63,917 nt of DNA from assembly GCA_000721275.1 (NCBI GenBank), contig JOFO01000038.1:1-63917 (forward strand), given 5' to 3'. Source of the stretch: Microtetraspora glauca (lineage in GTDB: Bacteria > Actinomycetota > Actinomycetes > Streptomycetales > Streptomycetaceae). Positions 35,258 through 43,805 of the stretch are shown in pieces. The position numbers and the translations under genes were made by a program. The notes beneath the pieces were generated by a model. The model did no database searches and was not told the DNA's origin. It saw only the letters and a program-made list of their open reading frames with translations. Positions within the stretch are counted from its first letter, which is position 1. Every line of letters starts with the position of its first letter.

Positions 35258-36215
35258 GACGGACATGGCCGGGCCCGCGGCGGAGACCGCGGTGCTCCAT
35301 CCCGAGTTCGGCCGGCTGGCCGCCGCCCGCCGGATCATGGCGGTACGGGGCTCCACCGGGTCGCTCGCGGAGGACCGGGCCAACGCCGAGCGCTGGGTCG
35401 CCCGCTTCGGCGGGGCCGTCGACCCGGCGGACGGCGCGGCCGTCGCGCGGGGCCCGCACTCGCTCACCGTCCGGCCCCGCCAGGAGGACCCGGACAGCCC
35501 CTGGGTCGTGTACGTCCACGGCGGCGGGATGGTCTACTACTCGACCGACGTCTTCCAGCCCTTCTTACGCACCCTGGCGGAGACCCTGCGGGCGCCCGTG
35601 GAGGCGTTCGACTACCCGAAGGCGCCGGAGCACACCGTCGAGGAGGCGGTGGACCACCTGGTCCGGCACATCGGGGCCCGCCGCCGGGAGCTGACGGACC
35701 GTCCGGTGGTGCTGGCCGGGGACAGCGTCGGCGGGCTGCTGGCCCTCTACTTGAGTCTGCGGGAGCTGCCGGGGGCGTTCTCCCGGATCGTGCTCCTCTA
35801 TCCCGTCCTCGACCTGCGGACCGAGCGCGCGTCCTACCGGGCCTTCGGCGAGGGCCACTTCCTCGACCGCGACGCGATGCGGATGTTCCGGTCCTTCCTC
35901 GAACCCTTCTTCTCCGCCCGTGACTTCGACCCGATGCGCCTCGCGGAGCGGGACCTGGCGCGGCTGCCGGGCTGCTCGGTCGTCACCGCCGGCTGCGACG
36001 TCCTCCGGGACGAGGGGATCGCCTGGGCCGAGGGGACGGCGGGCCGCACGTCCGGGCTCCGGCACCTCCACTTCCCCGCCCTTCCGCACGACTTCTGCCT
36101 GTATGCCGGCCGGCTGGAATCCGCCGGGAGCGCCGTCGCGGAGATCGCCAGGACCGCGTTCCCGCTCGACCTCCCCCTCTCCCAGGACGCTCTCGACGAA
36201 CGGGGCCGCTCGTGA
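35250..36215 (+). CDS. alpha/beta hydrolase (HSL type)
   Basis: 321 residues from GTG 35250. Oxyanion motif YVHGGGMVYY, nucleophile Ser in VLAGDSVGGLLAL, acid Asp in TAGCDVLRDEG and His in ALPHDFCLYAG complete the triad of hormone-sensitive-lipase-like esterases. Lies between the two adenylation genes with overlaps on both sides, so it probably acts on the carrier-bound or released intermediate (thioesterase-, esterase- or peptidase-like). Codon 106 is TTA, the only TTA leucine codon I found in the window, making translation dependent on the bldA tRNA. Confidence 0.88.
   Translation: MPETDMAGPAAETAVLHPEFGRLAAARRIMAVRGSTGSLAEDRANAERWVARFGGAVDPADGAAVARGPHSLTVRPRQEDPDSPWVVYVHGGGMVYYSTDVFQPFLRTLAETLRAPVEAFDYPKAPEHTVEEAVDHLVRHIGARRRELTDRPVVLAGDSVGGLLALYLSLRELPGAFSRIVLLYPVLDLRTERASYRAFGEGHFLDRDAMRMFRSFLEPFFSARDFDPMRLAERDLARLPGCSVVTAGCDVLRDEGIAWAEGTAGRTSGLRHLHFPALPHDFCLYAGRLESAGSAVAEIARTAFPLDLPLSQDALDERGRS
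35565..35567 (+). other. in-frame TTA codon (bldA-dependent)
   Basis: TTA at codon 106 of the alpha/beta hydrolase gene (QPFLRTL). In Streptomyces TTA is read only by the bldA tRNA, which matures late, so this gene is a translational control point for the cluster. Confidence 0.9.
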
Positions 36216-37834
36216 CCATGGACAACCGCGCGGGCGGGCCGCCGCCCGCCCTGGGCGACCTGCTGGCCGGCCCGGCCCGCCGGTGGCCGGAGCGCCCCGC
36301 GATCGACGACGGGACCGCGCACCACACGTTCGCCGAGCTGGAGGACGGCGCGCTGCGGATCGCGGGCTGGCTGGCGGGACAGGGGGTGGGCCCGGGCGAC
36401 CGGGTCGTGGTCCTCACCGAGACCCGCACTGTCATGCCCATGATCATCGCGGGCATCTGGAAGCGGGGCGCCACCTACGTGCCCGTCGACGCGGCGGAGC
36501 CGCTGCCCCGGCTCCGGAAGCTGCTCGACCGGCTCCGCCCCGCCGCCGTCGTCACCCCGGCCGGCCGGGAGCCGGTGCTCCCCGGCGTCCCGATGCTCGA
36601 CGGGGAGGCGCTGGTCCCGCTCCTCGCGGGCCCCGCCGCCCCGCACACCACCCTGGCGCACGGACCCGGCGACGCGGCGTACGTCGTCTTCGCCTCCGGC
36701 GCCACCGGGGAGCCGCAGGGCGCCGAGATCACCGCCGAGGGGCTGCGGGCCCACTTCGCCGGGCACAACGAGGTGCTGCGCCTCACGCCCGACTCGCGCG
36801 CGCTCGGCCTCTCCCCGTTCCACTTCGACGTGTCCCTCCTCGACACCCTGCTCCCGCTCTCCGTGGGGGCCTCCGTCCACCAGTTCCGCGGTCTCCCGGC
36901 CGGCGCCGTGCTGCGCTCCGCGCTCGCCCGGCAGCGCGTCACCCACCTCTTCGCCGTCACCCTGATGCTCGGCCTGATCACCGACGACGGACGCCACATC
37001 ACCCGGGAGAAACTGCCCGCCTTGGACGTCGTCATGACGGGCGCCCAGGTCTGTCCGGCGCCCCTGCTGCGGATCTGGGCCGACGGGCTCCCGGGCCTCC
37101 GTCTCGTGCAGGCGTTCGGCCCCCCGGAGGCCACGATCTTCGCCCTCACCCACACCGTGCGTCCGGACGACCTCGCGGACCCCGCGGGCGGCGCGGGAGC
37201 GGAGGGCGCCGCGCCGTGCCCCGTCGGCAGGCCGCTGCCCGGCGTCCTCGCGAAGCTGGTGCGGGACGGCGCCGAGGTCCACGGACCGGGCGCCGAGGGC
37301 GAGTTGTGGATCGGCGGGCCGCAGGTCACGCGCGGCTACTTCGACCAGCCGGAGGAGACCGCCCGGCTGGTCGTCGAGGACGGCGGGACGCGCTGGTTCC
37401 GCACCGGGGACCTCTGCGCCTACGACGCGGACGGCGTCCTCGTGCTGCGCCGCCACGCCGACCCGCGGATCACCTGGCTGGCGGGCCGCCGCACCCACCT
37501 GTACGAGATCGAGCGGGCGGCCCTGAGCTGCCCCGGCGTCGACGGCGCCACCGCCGTCGCCGCCCGGCGGGCCGGCCGCGACACGGTCGCCCTCGCCGTC
37601 GCCGCCAAGGACCGGCGCACGCTCCGCGACCTCACCGAGCACCTGCGCGGCCTGCTGCCGGCGCCGCTGCTCCCGGCCGCGCTCGTCCGCACCGAGCCCG
37701 GCCGGGAACCGGACGTGCCGCGACTGGTCCGGTGGCTCGCCGACCCGGACCCGCGCCCGTCCTCCCCGTACTTCGACATGTCCGCCGACGGTGCCGTCGA
37801 GCCCTTCGACGGCGACGACAAGGAGGAGCAATGA
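36212..37834 (+). CDS. adenylation-enzyme paralogue with eroded catalytic motifs
   Basis: 540 residues (GTG 36212 overlapping the previous stop; ATG 36218 possible). Clearly a duplicate of the enzyme at 33590 (shared SPFHFDVS...DTLLPLS...VHQFRG stretch), but key residues have changed: A3 is FASGATGEPQG, with Ser to Ala and the Lys lost; A5 is FGPPEAT instead of YGPTEAT; A8 lacks the usual Asp/Lys; A10 reads GREPDVPRLV with no catalytic Lys. FRTGDLC (A7) is kept. The frame is intact and well biased, so it is expressed but probably unable to adenylate; it may be a partner or scaffold for the active copy. Confidence 0.88.
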   Translation: MTMDNRAGGPPPALGDLLAGPARRWPERPAIDDGTAHHTFAELEDGALRIAGWLAGQGVGPGDRVVVLTETRTVMPMIIAGIWKRGATYVPVDAAEPLPRLRKLLDRLRPAAVVTPAGREPVLPGVPMLDGEALVPLLAGPAAPHTTLAHGPGDAAYVVFASGATGEPQGAEITAEGLRAHFAGHNEVLRLTPDSRALGLSPFHFDVSLLDTLLPLSVGASVHQFRGLPAGAVLRSALARQRVTHLFAVTLMLGLITDDGRHITREKLPALDVVMTGAQVCPAPLLRIWADGLPGLRLVQAFGPPEATIFALTHTVRPDDLADPAGGAGAEGAAPCPVGRPLPGVLAKLVRDGAEVHGPGAEGELWIGGPQVTRGYFDQPEETARLVVEDGGTRWFRTGDLCAYDADGVLVLRRHADPRITWLAGRRTHLYEIERAALSCPGVDGATAVAARRAGRDTVALAVAAKDRRTLRDLTEHLRGLLPAPLLPAALVRTEPGREPDVPRLVRWLADPDPRPSSPYFDMSADGAVEPFDGDDKEEQ

Positions 37835-38541
37835 CCACAGCGGTGAACGACCCGATCCAGGAGAAGGTCGCCGCGTACCTGGAGACGGCGCTCGGCAAGC
37901 CGGTGGACCTCGCCCCGCTGCCCGACACCACTCCGCTGAACACGCTGGGCCTGGACTCGCTGCTCACCATCAGCGTCCTCGTCACCCTCCTGGAGGACGC
38001 GGGCGTCGACCTGGGCGAGCACGCGGACTCCCTCGTCACGCCCAGCACCCTCGGCGACCTGTACGCGATCGCCGGGCGGTTCCTCGGCTCGCCGGAGGAG
38101 CCGGCCGCCGCCGCGGCCCCCGCCGCCGGGCCGCCGGTCCGGGAGCAGGACGCCCAGCTCGCGTACTACCAGGCGAAGCTCGCGTACGAGATGGACTCCG
38201 CGGACCTCCGGGACGCCCTCGCGGCCGGCCAGGACATCGTGGTCGTCGACGGGCGCGGCAGCGAGGCGTACGCGGCGGAGCACATCCCCGGAGCGGTCAG
38301 CATCCCGCACCGCTCGATATCCCAGGAGTCGCTGGCCGGGCTCGCCAAGGCGCCGCTGTACGTCACGTACTGCGACGGCATCGGCTGCAACGCCTCCACC
38401 AAGACCGCGATCAAGCTGGCGACCGCCGGGTTCCGGGTGAAGGAGCTGATCGGCGGCCTGGACTGGTGGAAGCGCGACGGCCACCCCACGGAGGGCCACG
38501 CCGCCCCGGAGCACGCGCACCACGCCGGCTGCGGGTGCTGA
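37831..38541 (+). CDS. carrier protein fused to a rhodanese domain
   Basis: 236 residues from ATG 37831, preceded by AAGGAGGAG. Residues 1-85 are an acyl/peptidyl carrier domain with the phosphopantetheine site TLGLDSL (Ser43). After an Ala/Pro linker (about 88-104) comes a rhodanese domain (about 105-222: VVVDGRGSEAYAAEHIPGAV; active loop YCDGIGCNAS, Cys181 and Cys186). The tail EHAHHAGCGC is His/Cys-rich. The carrier would hold the amino acid activated by the adenylation enzyme; the rhodanese could move sulfur or act as a phosphatase-like or structural module. I know of no standard pathway with this fusion. Starts inside the stop of the preceding gene (ATGA). Confidence 0.9.
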   Translation: MTTAVNDPIQEKVAAYLETALGKPVDLAPLPDTTPLNTLGLDSLLTISVLVTLLEDAGVDLGEHADSLVTPSTLGDLYAIAGRFLGSPEEPAAAAAPAAGPPVREQDAQLAYYQAKLAYEMDSADLRDALAAGQDIVVVDGRGSEAYAAEHIPGAVSIPHRSISQESLAGLAKAPLYVTYCDGIGCNASTKTAIKLATAGFRVKELIGGLDWWKRDGHPTEGHAAPEHAHHAGCGC

Positions 38542-38587
38542 CCGCCCGTTCCTACGTCCGTCACTTCCAGAAGCGGGGAGCAGATCT

Positions 38588-39850
38588 GTGAGCACCGAGG
38601 AGCACGACGGGACGCCGCTGGACGTGGCGGTGGTGGGCGGCAGCCTCGCCGGCTGCGCCACCGCCGTCCACTTCGCCGCCCAGGGGTACCGGGTGGCGGT
38701 CTTCGAGAAGCGGGCGACGCCCGAGGAGCACCACAAGCAGCTCTGCACCCACTTCGTGCAGCCGCACACCGTGCCGCTGCTCAACGCCCTCGGGCTCGCC
38801 CATCTCCGGGAGCCCGCCTGGTCGGTGGCGACCAAGGCGGTGTTCGTGACGCCCGGCGGGGTGGTCGAGACACCGGGCCCCTGGTACGACCCGGAGCAGC
38901 CGGAGTCGTACGCGCTCAACCTGGAGCGGCGGGTCCTCGACCCGGCGATCCGGGAGTCGGCGCGGCGCCACGGCGTCCGGTTCGCCGAGGCGACCGCGGT
39001 GGAGGGCGTGGAGGAGGCCGGCGACGGCTGGACCGTGGTGCGCACGACGGGGGACGCCGGCCCCCGGTCGTACCGGGCGCGGCTCGTGGTGGCGGCGGAC
39101 GGGCGGCGCTCGCGGATGGCCGGGCTGCTCGGCAACGAGGCCGACAGCCGGCCCAACGAACGCGCCGCCGTCTTCGGCTACTTCCGGGGGATCGAGGCAC
39201 CGGCGGACAACCGCTCGGTCTTCGTGATGAACGAGCGGGACCTGGCGTGCAGTTACCCGCTCGTCGGCGGCCGGACCGAACTGGTCCTCTTCGCGGACAA
39301 GGCGCGGGTCGAGGGGTGGCGGGGCAGCCCGGACGGCCGCATGCAGGAGTTCCTGAAGTACTTCGACGGGCTGCCGGAGGCGCCGTCGGTGGCCGACGCG
39401 GTCCCGGAGGGTCCGCTGCTCGGCTACAGCGACTATCCGAGCCTGATCCGGCGGCCGGTCGCGGGCTCCGTGCCGTTCGTCGGCGACGCCGCCCTGTCGC
39501 TGGACGCGATGAGCGGCGTCGGCTGCGGATTCGCCCTCCTCACCGCGCAGCTGCTGGCCCGCTCGTTCACCGGCCGGACGCTGGACGCGGACGGCATCCG
39601 CGACGGACTCGCCGCGTACCGGGCCGAGTTCGAGCGGACGCTGCTGCCGCACGCCGAGGGGATCTGCGGAGACTCGCTCGTCGACAAGGACGAGGCGACC
39701 CGCAAGCGGATGTTCGAGACCATCTGCGGGGACCAGGACCTCGCCGCGAAGTACCTGGCGCTGACCGGGCGCATGATCATGCCGGCCGAGTTCCAGCGGG
39801 CCTTCATGCGGGGCCTGATGGCCCGCGGCTCCCGCGCGACCCGCGCCTGA
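38588..39850 (+). CDS. FAD-dependent monooxygenase (PHBH-like group)
   Basis: 420 residues from GTG 38588. FAD motif VAVVGGSLAGCATAVHFAAQ, the DG motif VVAADGRRSRMAG and the GD motif VPFVGDAALSLDAMSGVGCG are those of class A flavoprotein hydroxylases and halogenase-like enzymes; no halogenase Lys-motif (WxWxIP) is present. It probably hydroxylates an intermediate, possibly while carrier-bound. 46 bases after the carrier-rhodanese gene. Confidence 0.88.
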   Translation: MSTEEHDGTPLDVAVVGGSLAGCATAVHFAAQGYRVAVFEKRATPEEHHKQLCTHFVQPHTVPLLNALGLAHLREPAWSVATKAVFVTPGGVVETPGPWYDPEQPESYALNLERRVLDPAIRESARRHGVRFAEATAVEGVEEAGDGWTVVRTTGDAGPRSYRARLVVAADGRRSRMAGLLGNEADSRPNERAAVFGYFRGIEAPADNRSVFVMNERDLACSYPLVGGRTELVLFADKARVEGWRGSPDGRMQEFLKYFDGLPEAPSVADAVPEGPLLGYSDYPSLIRRPVAGSVPFVGDAALSLDAMSGVGCGFALLTAQLLARSFTGRTLDADGIRDGLAAYRAEFERTLLPHAEGICGDSLVDKDEATRKRMFETICGDQDLAAKYLALTGRMIMPAEFQRAFMRGLMARGSRATRA

Positions 39851-39930
39851 CGCCCCTCTCTCCCCCGTCCCCTCCGCGTCCCTCACCCCCCACCCCACCG
39901 GGCACGTTCACCAGGGAAGGACAGACACCG

Positions 39931-40479
39931 ATGGCGCGTGTCGCGTTCACGACGTTCGCGATCCTCAAGAAGCCGTACGGGAACCCCGAGGTCCAGGCGT
40001 TCGACGACCTGACCCCGCCGACCTTCGAGGAGGCGGAGCGCAGCCCCGGGTTCATCGCCCGGGCCAAGGAGGACCCCGGCCAGAGCCACCTCACCAACTT
40101 CCAGCGCGACTGGGGCGCATGGGGCAAGTTCGAGGTGCCCCGCTTCTACACGGGCGGCCGGACGGACGACACCGACAGCCGGGCCTCGACCCTCTCGCTC
40201 TGGACCGACCTCGACTCCGTCCTCGCCTTCGTGTACGCGGGCGTGCACCGCACCGCCCTCGGCCGGCGGCACGAGTGGTTCCTGAAGCCCGAGTGGCCCA
40301 CATACGCGGCCTGGTGGGTCTCCGACGACACCATCCCCACCTGGTCCGACGCCTGCGCCCGCCTGGAGCACCTGCACGACCACGGGCCGTCGCCGTTCGC
40401 GTTCTCCTTCCGCAGCCCGTTCGACGCGGACGGCAACCCGGCGCGGCTGCGCCCCGCCGGACGGCGCCCCGGCGCCTGA
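39931..40479 (+). CDS. DUF3291-like protein
   Basis: 182 residues; ATG 39931 with GGGAAGGA upstream. The pattern RASTLSLWTDLDSVLAFVYA and HEWFLKPEWPTYAAWWV matches the DUF3291 family, a dimeric alpha/beta-barrel-like fold of unknown function found next to monooxygenases. Within the cluster it may assist oxidation or rearrangement of an intermediate. Confidence 0.75.
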   Translation: MARVAFTTFAILKKPYGNPEVQAFDDLTPPTFEEAERSPGFIARAKEDPGQSHLTNFQRDWGAWGKFEVPRFYTGGRTDDTDSRASTLSLWTDLDSVLAFVYAGVHRTALGRRHEWFLKPEWPTYAAWWVSDDTIPTWSDACARLEHLHDHGPSPFAFSFRSPFDADGNPARLRPAGRRPGA

Positions 40480-40538
40480 CGCCGCCGCGCCCGCCCCGTC
40501 CGCCCTTCCGATCCTTTCCCACCACCAGAGGGGTCCCC

Positions 40539-42512
40539 TTGATCACGCGTGCCTTCGACCGGTCGGCGATGAGCTGGTCGTACGAGATGCACCTGCAACC
40601 CATGCTGTCCGCCTCCGACATCGAGGGGCTGCCGTTCGGCTCCGTCTTCGGCAGCGTCCCCGGCCGCACCGTCTCGAAGCGGCACGCCCACCAGGACGGC
40701 GAGATGTTCATCGTCCTGGCCGGGAAGGCGACCGTCGTCCTCGGCGACGAGGAGCGCGAGCTGGGCCCGGGCGGCGTCTGCTACCTGTCGCCGTTCGGCT
40801 TCCACGAGATCCGCAACGACCACGACGAGCCCTTCGACATCGTCTCCGTGTACTGGGAGCACATCCCGAGCGCCGTCGCCGTCCTGGACAAGGCGCCGCC
40901 GCGCGACCGGCTCGCCGACCGCACCCTGGTGTTCTGCCCGCCGCCCACCCCCAACGGCGGCCTCCACCTGGGCCACCTCGCCGGCCCGTACGTCCGCGCC
41001 GACCTGCTGGTGCGCGCCCTGCGCAGCACCGGCCGCGACGCCCGGTACGTCACCGGCACCGACGACCACCAGTCGTACGTGGCCACCGCCGCCCGGCTGA
41101 CCGGGACGACCCCGGCGGCGGTCGCCACCGCCGAGGGCGACGCGATCGTGGCGACCCTGCGGGCGGCCGGGATCGGCGTCGACCGGCTCACCCGGCCCGC
41201 CGGCGACCCGGGGCACGCGGACCGGATCCGGGCGCTGTTCGACCGGGTGGCGGCGTCGCCCGCCGTACGGGAGGAGGAGCGGGAGACGGCGTACTGCCCG
41301 AGCTGCGACCTGTCCCTGCACCAGGCGTTCGCGCGCGGGGCGTGCGCGCACTGCGGGGCGGCCAGCGACGGCGAGATCTGCGAGGCGTGCGGGCGGCCCG
41401 ACGAGGCCCGGCAGCTGGCCGGCGTCCAGTGCCGGATCTGCGGCACGGCGGCCGTCACCCGCCCCGAGCGGGCGCTCTGGCTCGACCTGAACGCCTACGC
41501 CGACGAGCTGCGGGAGTACCTGCGGGTGACGGCGACCGCGCCCGACCTGCAGATCCTCGTGGAACGGCTGCTCGACGAGGGGCTGCCGCCGTACCGGCTC
41601 GCCCGGACCACCGAGTGGGGCGTCGACCTCGGCGAGGGCCGCGCGCTCGACGCCTGGGCGGACCTCGCCCTCACCTTCCTGGACGCGGCCAGGACCGAGG
41701 CGGAGGACGGCGGGCCGGCCCGCATCGCGCTCTTCCTCGGCTACGACAACAGCTTCTACTACGCGGTGCTGCTGCCGGTGCTGGCGTTCGCCGCCGGGCT
41801 CGGCGACCACCTGCCGTCCGCCTTCGTCACCAACCAGTTCCTCCACCTGGGCGACGAGAAGTTCTCCACCAGCCGCGGTCACGCCGTGTGGGCGGACGAC
41901 GCGCTCGCCGAGGCCGGAGCGGACGCGGTACGGCTCGCGCTGCTGCGGGACGCCCCCGAGGGCCGGGTCACCCGGATCACCGAGGAGCGGGCCGGCCGGC
42001 TGACCGAGGACCCGCTGTACGTGGCCGCGCACGAGTGGCTCGACGGCTTCGCCGGGCTCGGCGGGAAGGGCGACGGCGTGGTGCCGGGCACGGGCGCCTG
42101 GACGGACGCGCACCGCGAGTTCTACCGCTACCTCAACCTGGCGACCCGTCAGCTCGACGGCCTGATCCTGCCGGAGGCGTTCAGCGCGCGCGGCTACGTC
42201 GAACAGCTCGACTCCTTCGTGCGGCGCTGCGCCGAGTTCCGGGCGACGGAGCGGGTGGCCCGCCAGGTGCCGTCGCTCGCGGAGGAGGCCCGTACCAGCC
42301 TGGCGCTCGAATACCTGGCGGCCAAGGTGTTCGCCGCGCTGGCCTGGCCGGTGACCCCGGGGCTCGCCGAGCGCGTGTGGGCGTGGCTGGGCCTGCCGGG
42401 CGAGCCGGTCCGCGAGGCCGACTGGTCGTTCCTGCCGTCCGGCACCCGGTGTGCGGGACCCGCGCCCGCCCGCGCGGCGGCCGACGCGCCCGCCGCGAGC
42501 GGGCGGTCGTGA
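40539..42512 (+). CDS. hydrazine synthetase: cupin fused to a methionyl-tRNA-synthetase-like domain
   Basis: 657 residues from TTG 40539 (GAGGGG upstream; previous stop 60 bases earlier). Cupin about 20-110 with metal ligands His49, His51, Glu55, His89. MetRS-like catalytic core from about 128: HIGH as HLGH (143-146), zinc knuckles with eight Cys (253/256/269/272/281/284/298/301), KMSKS as KFSTS (441-445). The tRNA anticodon-binding part looks shortened. This fusion is the signature of N-N bond formation as in s56-p1 biosynthesis (Spb40): the MetRS part uses ATP to join N6-hydroxylysine to an amino acid and the cupin rearranges the ester to an N-N linked adduct. Amino-acid partner unknown (Gly in s56-p1). 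Confidence 0.93.
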   Translation: MITRAFDRSAMSWSYEMHLQPMLSASDIEGLPFGSVFGSVPGRTVSKRHAHQDGEMFIVLAGKATVVLGDEERELGPGGVCYLSPFGFHEIRNDHDEPFDIVSVYWEHIPSAVAVLDKAPPRDRLADRTLVFCPPPTPNGGLHLGHLAGPYVRADLLVRALRSTGRDARYVTGTDDHQSYVATAARLTGTTPAAVATAEGDAIVATLRAAGIGVDRLTRPAGDPGHADRIRALFDRVAASPAVREEERETAYCPSCDLSLHQAFARGACAHCGAASDGEICEACGRPDEARQLAGVQCRICGTAAVTRPERALWLDLNAYADELREYLRVTATAPDLQILVERLLDEGLPPYRLARTTEWGVDLGEGRALDAWADLALTFLDAARTEAEDGGPARIALFLGYDNSFYYAVLLPVLAFAAGLGDHLPSAFVTNQFLHLGDEKFSTSRGHAVWADDALAEAGADAVRLALLRDAPEGRVTRITEERAGRLTEDPLYVAAHEWLDGFAGLGGKGDGVVPGTGAWTDAHREFYRYLNLATRQLDGLILPEAFSARGYVEQLDSFVRRCAEFRATERVARQVPSLAEEARTSLALEYLAAKVFAALAWPVTPGLAERVWAWLGLPGEPVREADWSFLPSGTRCAGPAPARAAADAPAASGRS

Positions 42513-43621
42513 GCGACGCCGCCCCGGCCGGCCCCGCGCCCGGCGGGAAGCTTCCGGCCACGGCGGACGTCGTGGTGGTGGGCGCCGGGATCACCGGCGC
42601 CGCCGTCGCGCACCACCTGGCCCGCCGGGGCGCGGCCGTCGTCGTCCTGGAGCGGGCGCCCCGCCCCGGCACGGCGGGCGCGACCGGCTACTCCGGCGGC
42701 ATGGTCCGCGCCTACGACCCCGACCCGGCGATCGCCCCGCTGGCCGAGGCCGGTCTCGCCGCCTACCGGGATCCCGGGCGGTGGGCGGCGGGCCGGGCCC
42801 CGCTGCGGACCACCGGCGCGGTGACCGTCGCGGACCCGGGCCGGGAGGCCGAACTGCGGGCCGCCGCGCGGCGGATCAACGCGGCGCTCGGCACCACGGC
42901 GCACGTGGTGGCGGGGCCCGCCGAGGCGGCCGGCGTCGGGCTGGCCGGCGGGATCGCGCTGGTCGAGCCGGAGGCCGGCTGGGTCGACCCGGCGGAGGTC
43001 ACCGCGGACTGGCTGGAGCAGGCGCGCGCCGACGGCGCCGCCGTCCGCTGCGGGGTGCCCGTGCTGGCCGCGGAGACCCGCGGCGGGCGCCCGGCGGTCG
43101 TCACCACCGTCGGCACCGTGCGGGCCGGGACGGTCGTGTCGGCGGTCGGGCCGTGGGCGGCCGACGCGCCGCCCGGGCTGCGGCCGGACGTGCCGGTCCG
43201 CTCCCGGTCCATCCAGGTCAGCGTGGTCGGGCGGGACCCCGCCGGCCCGTCCCACGCGACCTTCGTCGACCTGCGGACCGGTCTGTACGCGAAGCCGGTC
43301 GGCCCGGACCGCACGCTGATCGGCATGCCGCACCTCGTCTGGGACGCGCCGGTCGGCGCGCCGCCGGACCCCGGGCACGCGCGGGCGACGGCCGCCGCGC
43401 TCACCGCCCACTTCCCGTGGCTCGCGTCGGCGCCGCACCTCGACACGATCCGCGCGGCCGACGCCTACGGCGACCCGTCCGCCGGCGGTCCGGCGTCCGG
43501 GCTGCTCACCGGGACCGGGGTGCCGCACGTGTGGGCGGTACGGGGATGGAACGGCGGCGGCGTCAAGACGGCGCCGGAGGCCGGCCGCCGCATCGCCGAG
43601 GCGGTCCTGTCAGGCGCCTGA
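42509..43621 (+). CDS. FAD-dependent amine oxidase of the hydrazine cassette (DAO/glycine-oxidase type)
   Basis: 370 residues from GTG 42509, overlapping the cupin-MetRS stop (GTGA). FAD-binding VVVVGAGITGAAVAHHLARR and C-terminal GWNGGGVKTAPEAGRRIAEA typify the D-amino-acid/glycine oxidase family. In the s56-p1 pathway the homologous enzyme (Spb39) oxidatively cleaves the lysine-amino acid N-N adduct, releasing a hydrazino acid and 2-aminoadipate 6-semialdehyde. Tight coupling to the synthetase gene supports the same role. Confidence 0.9.
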   Translation: MSDAAPAGPAPGGKLPATADVVVVGAGITGAAVAHHLARRGAAVVVLERAPRPGTAGATGYSGGMVRAYDPDPAIAPLAEAGLAAYRDPGRWAAGRAPLRTTGAVTVADPGREAELRAAARRINAALGTTAHVVAGPAEAAGVGLAGGIALVEPEAGWVDPAEVTADWLEQARADGAAVRCGVPVLAAETRGGRPAVVTTVGTVRAGTVVSAVGPWAADAPPGLRPDVPVRSRSIQVSVVGRDPAGPSHATFVDLRTGLYAKPVGPDRTLIGMPHLVWDAPVGAPPDPGHARATAAALTAHFPWLASAPHLDTIRAADAYGDPSAGGPASGLLTGTGVPHVWAVRGWNGGGVKTAPEAGRRIAEAVLSGA

Positions 43622-43805
43622 CCCGGCCGCCGGGTCGCGTGGCCGGGCGGCGCGCCGCCCGGCCCCCACCGCCCGTCCCGCTGCCCCGCCTCTCCGTCCC
43701 ACCTCCACACCCGTCACACCGACTCTCTCCGCCTCTCGCCCGCGCCACGGGCGGTGGGCCGCTCCCGGCTGCACGACTCCTATCCGCTTTCGTCAAGGGG
43801 GAACA

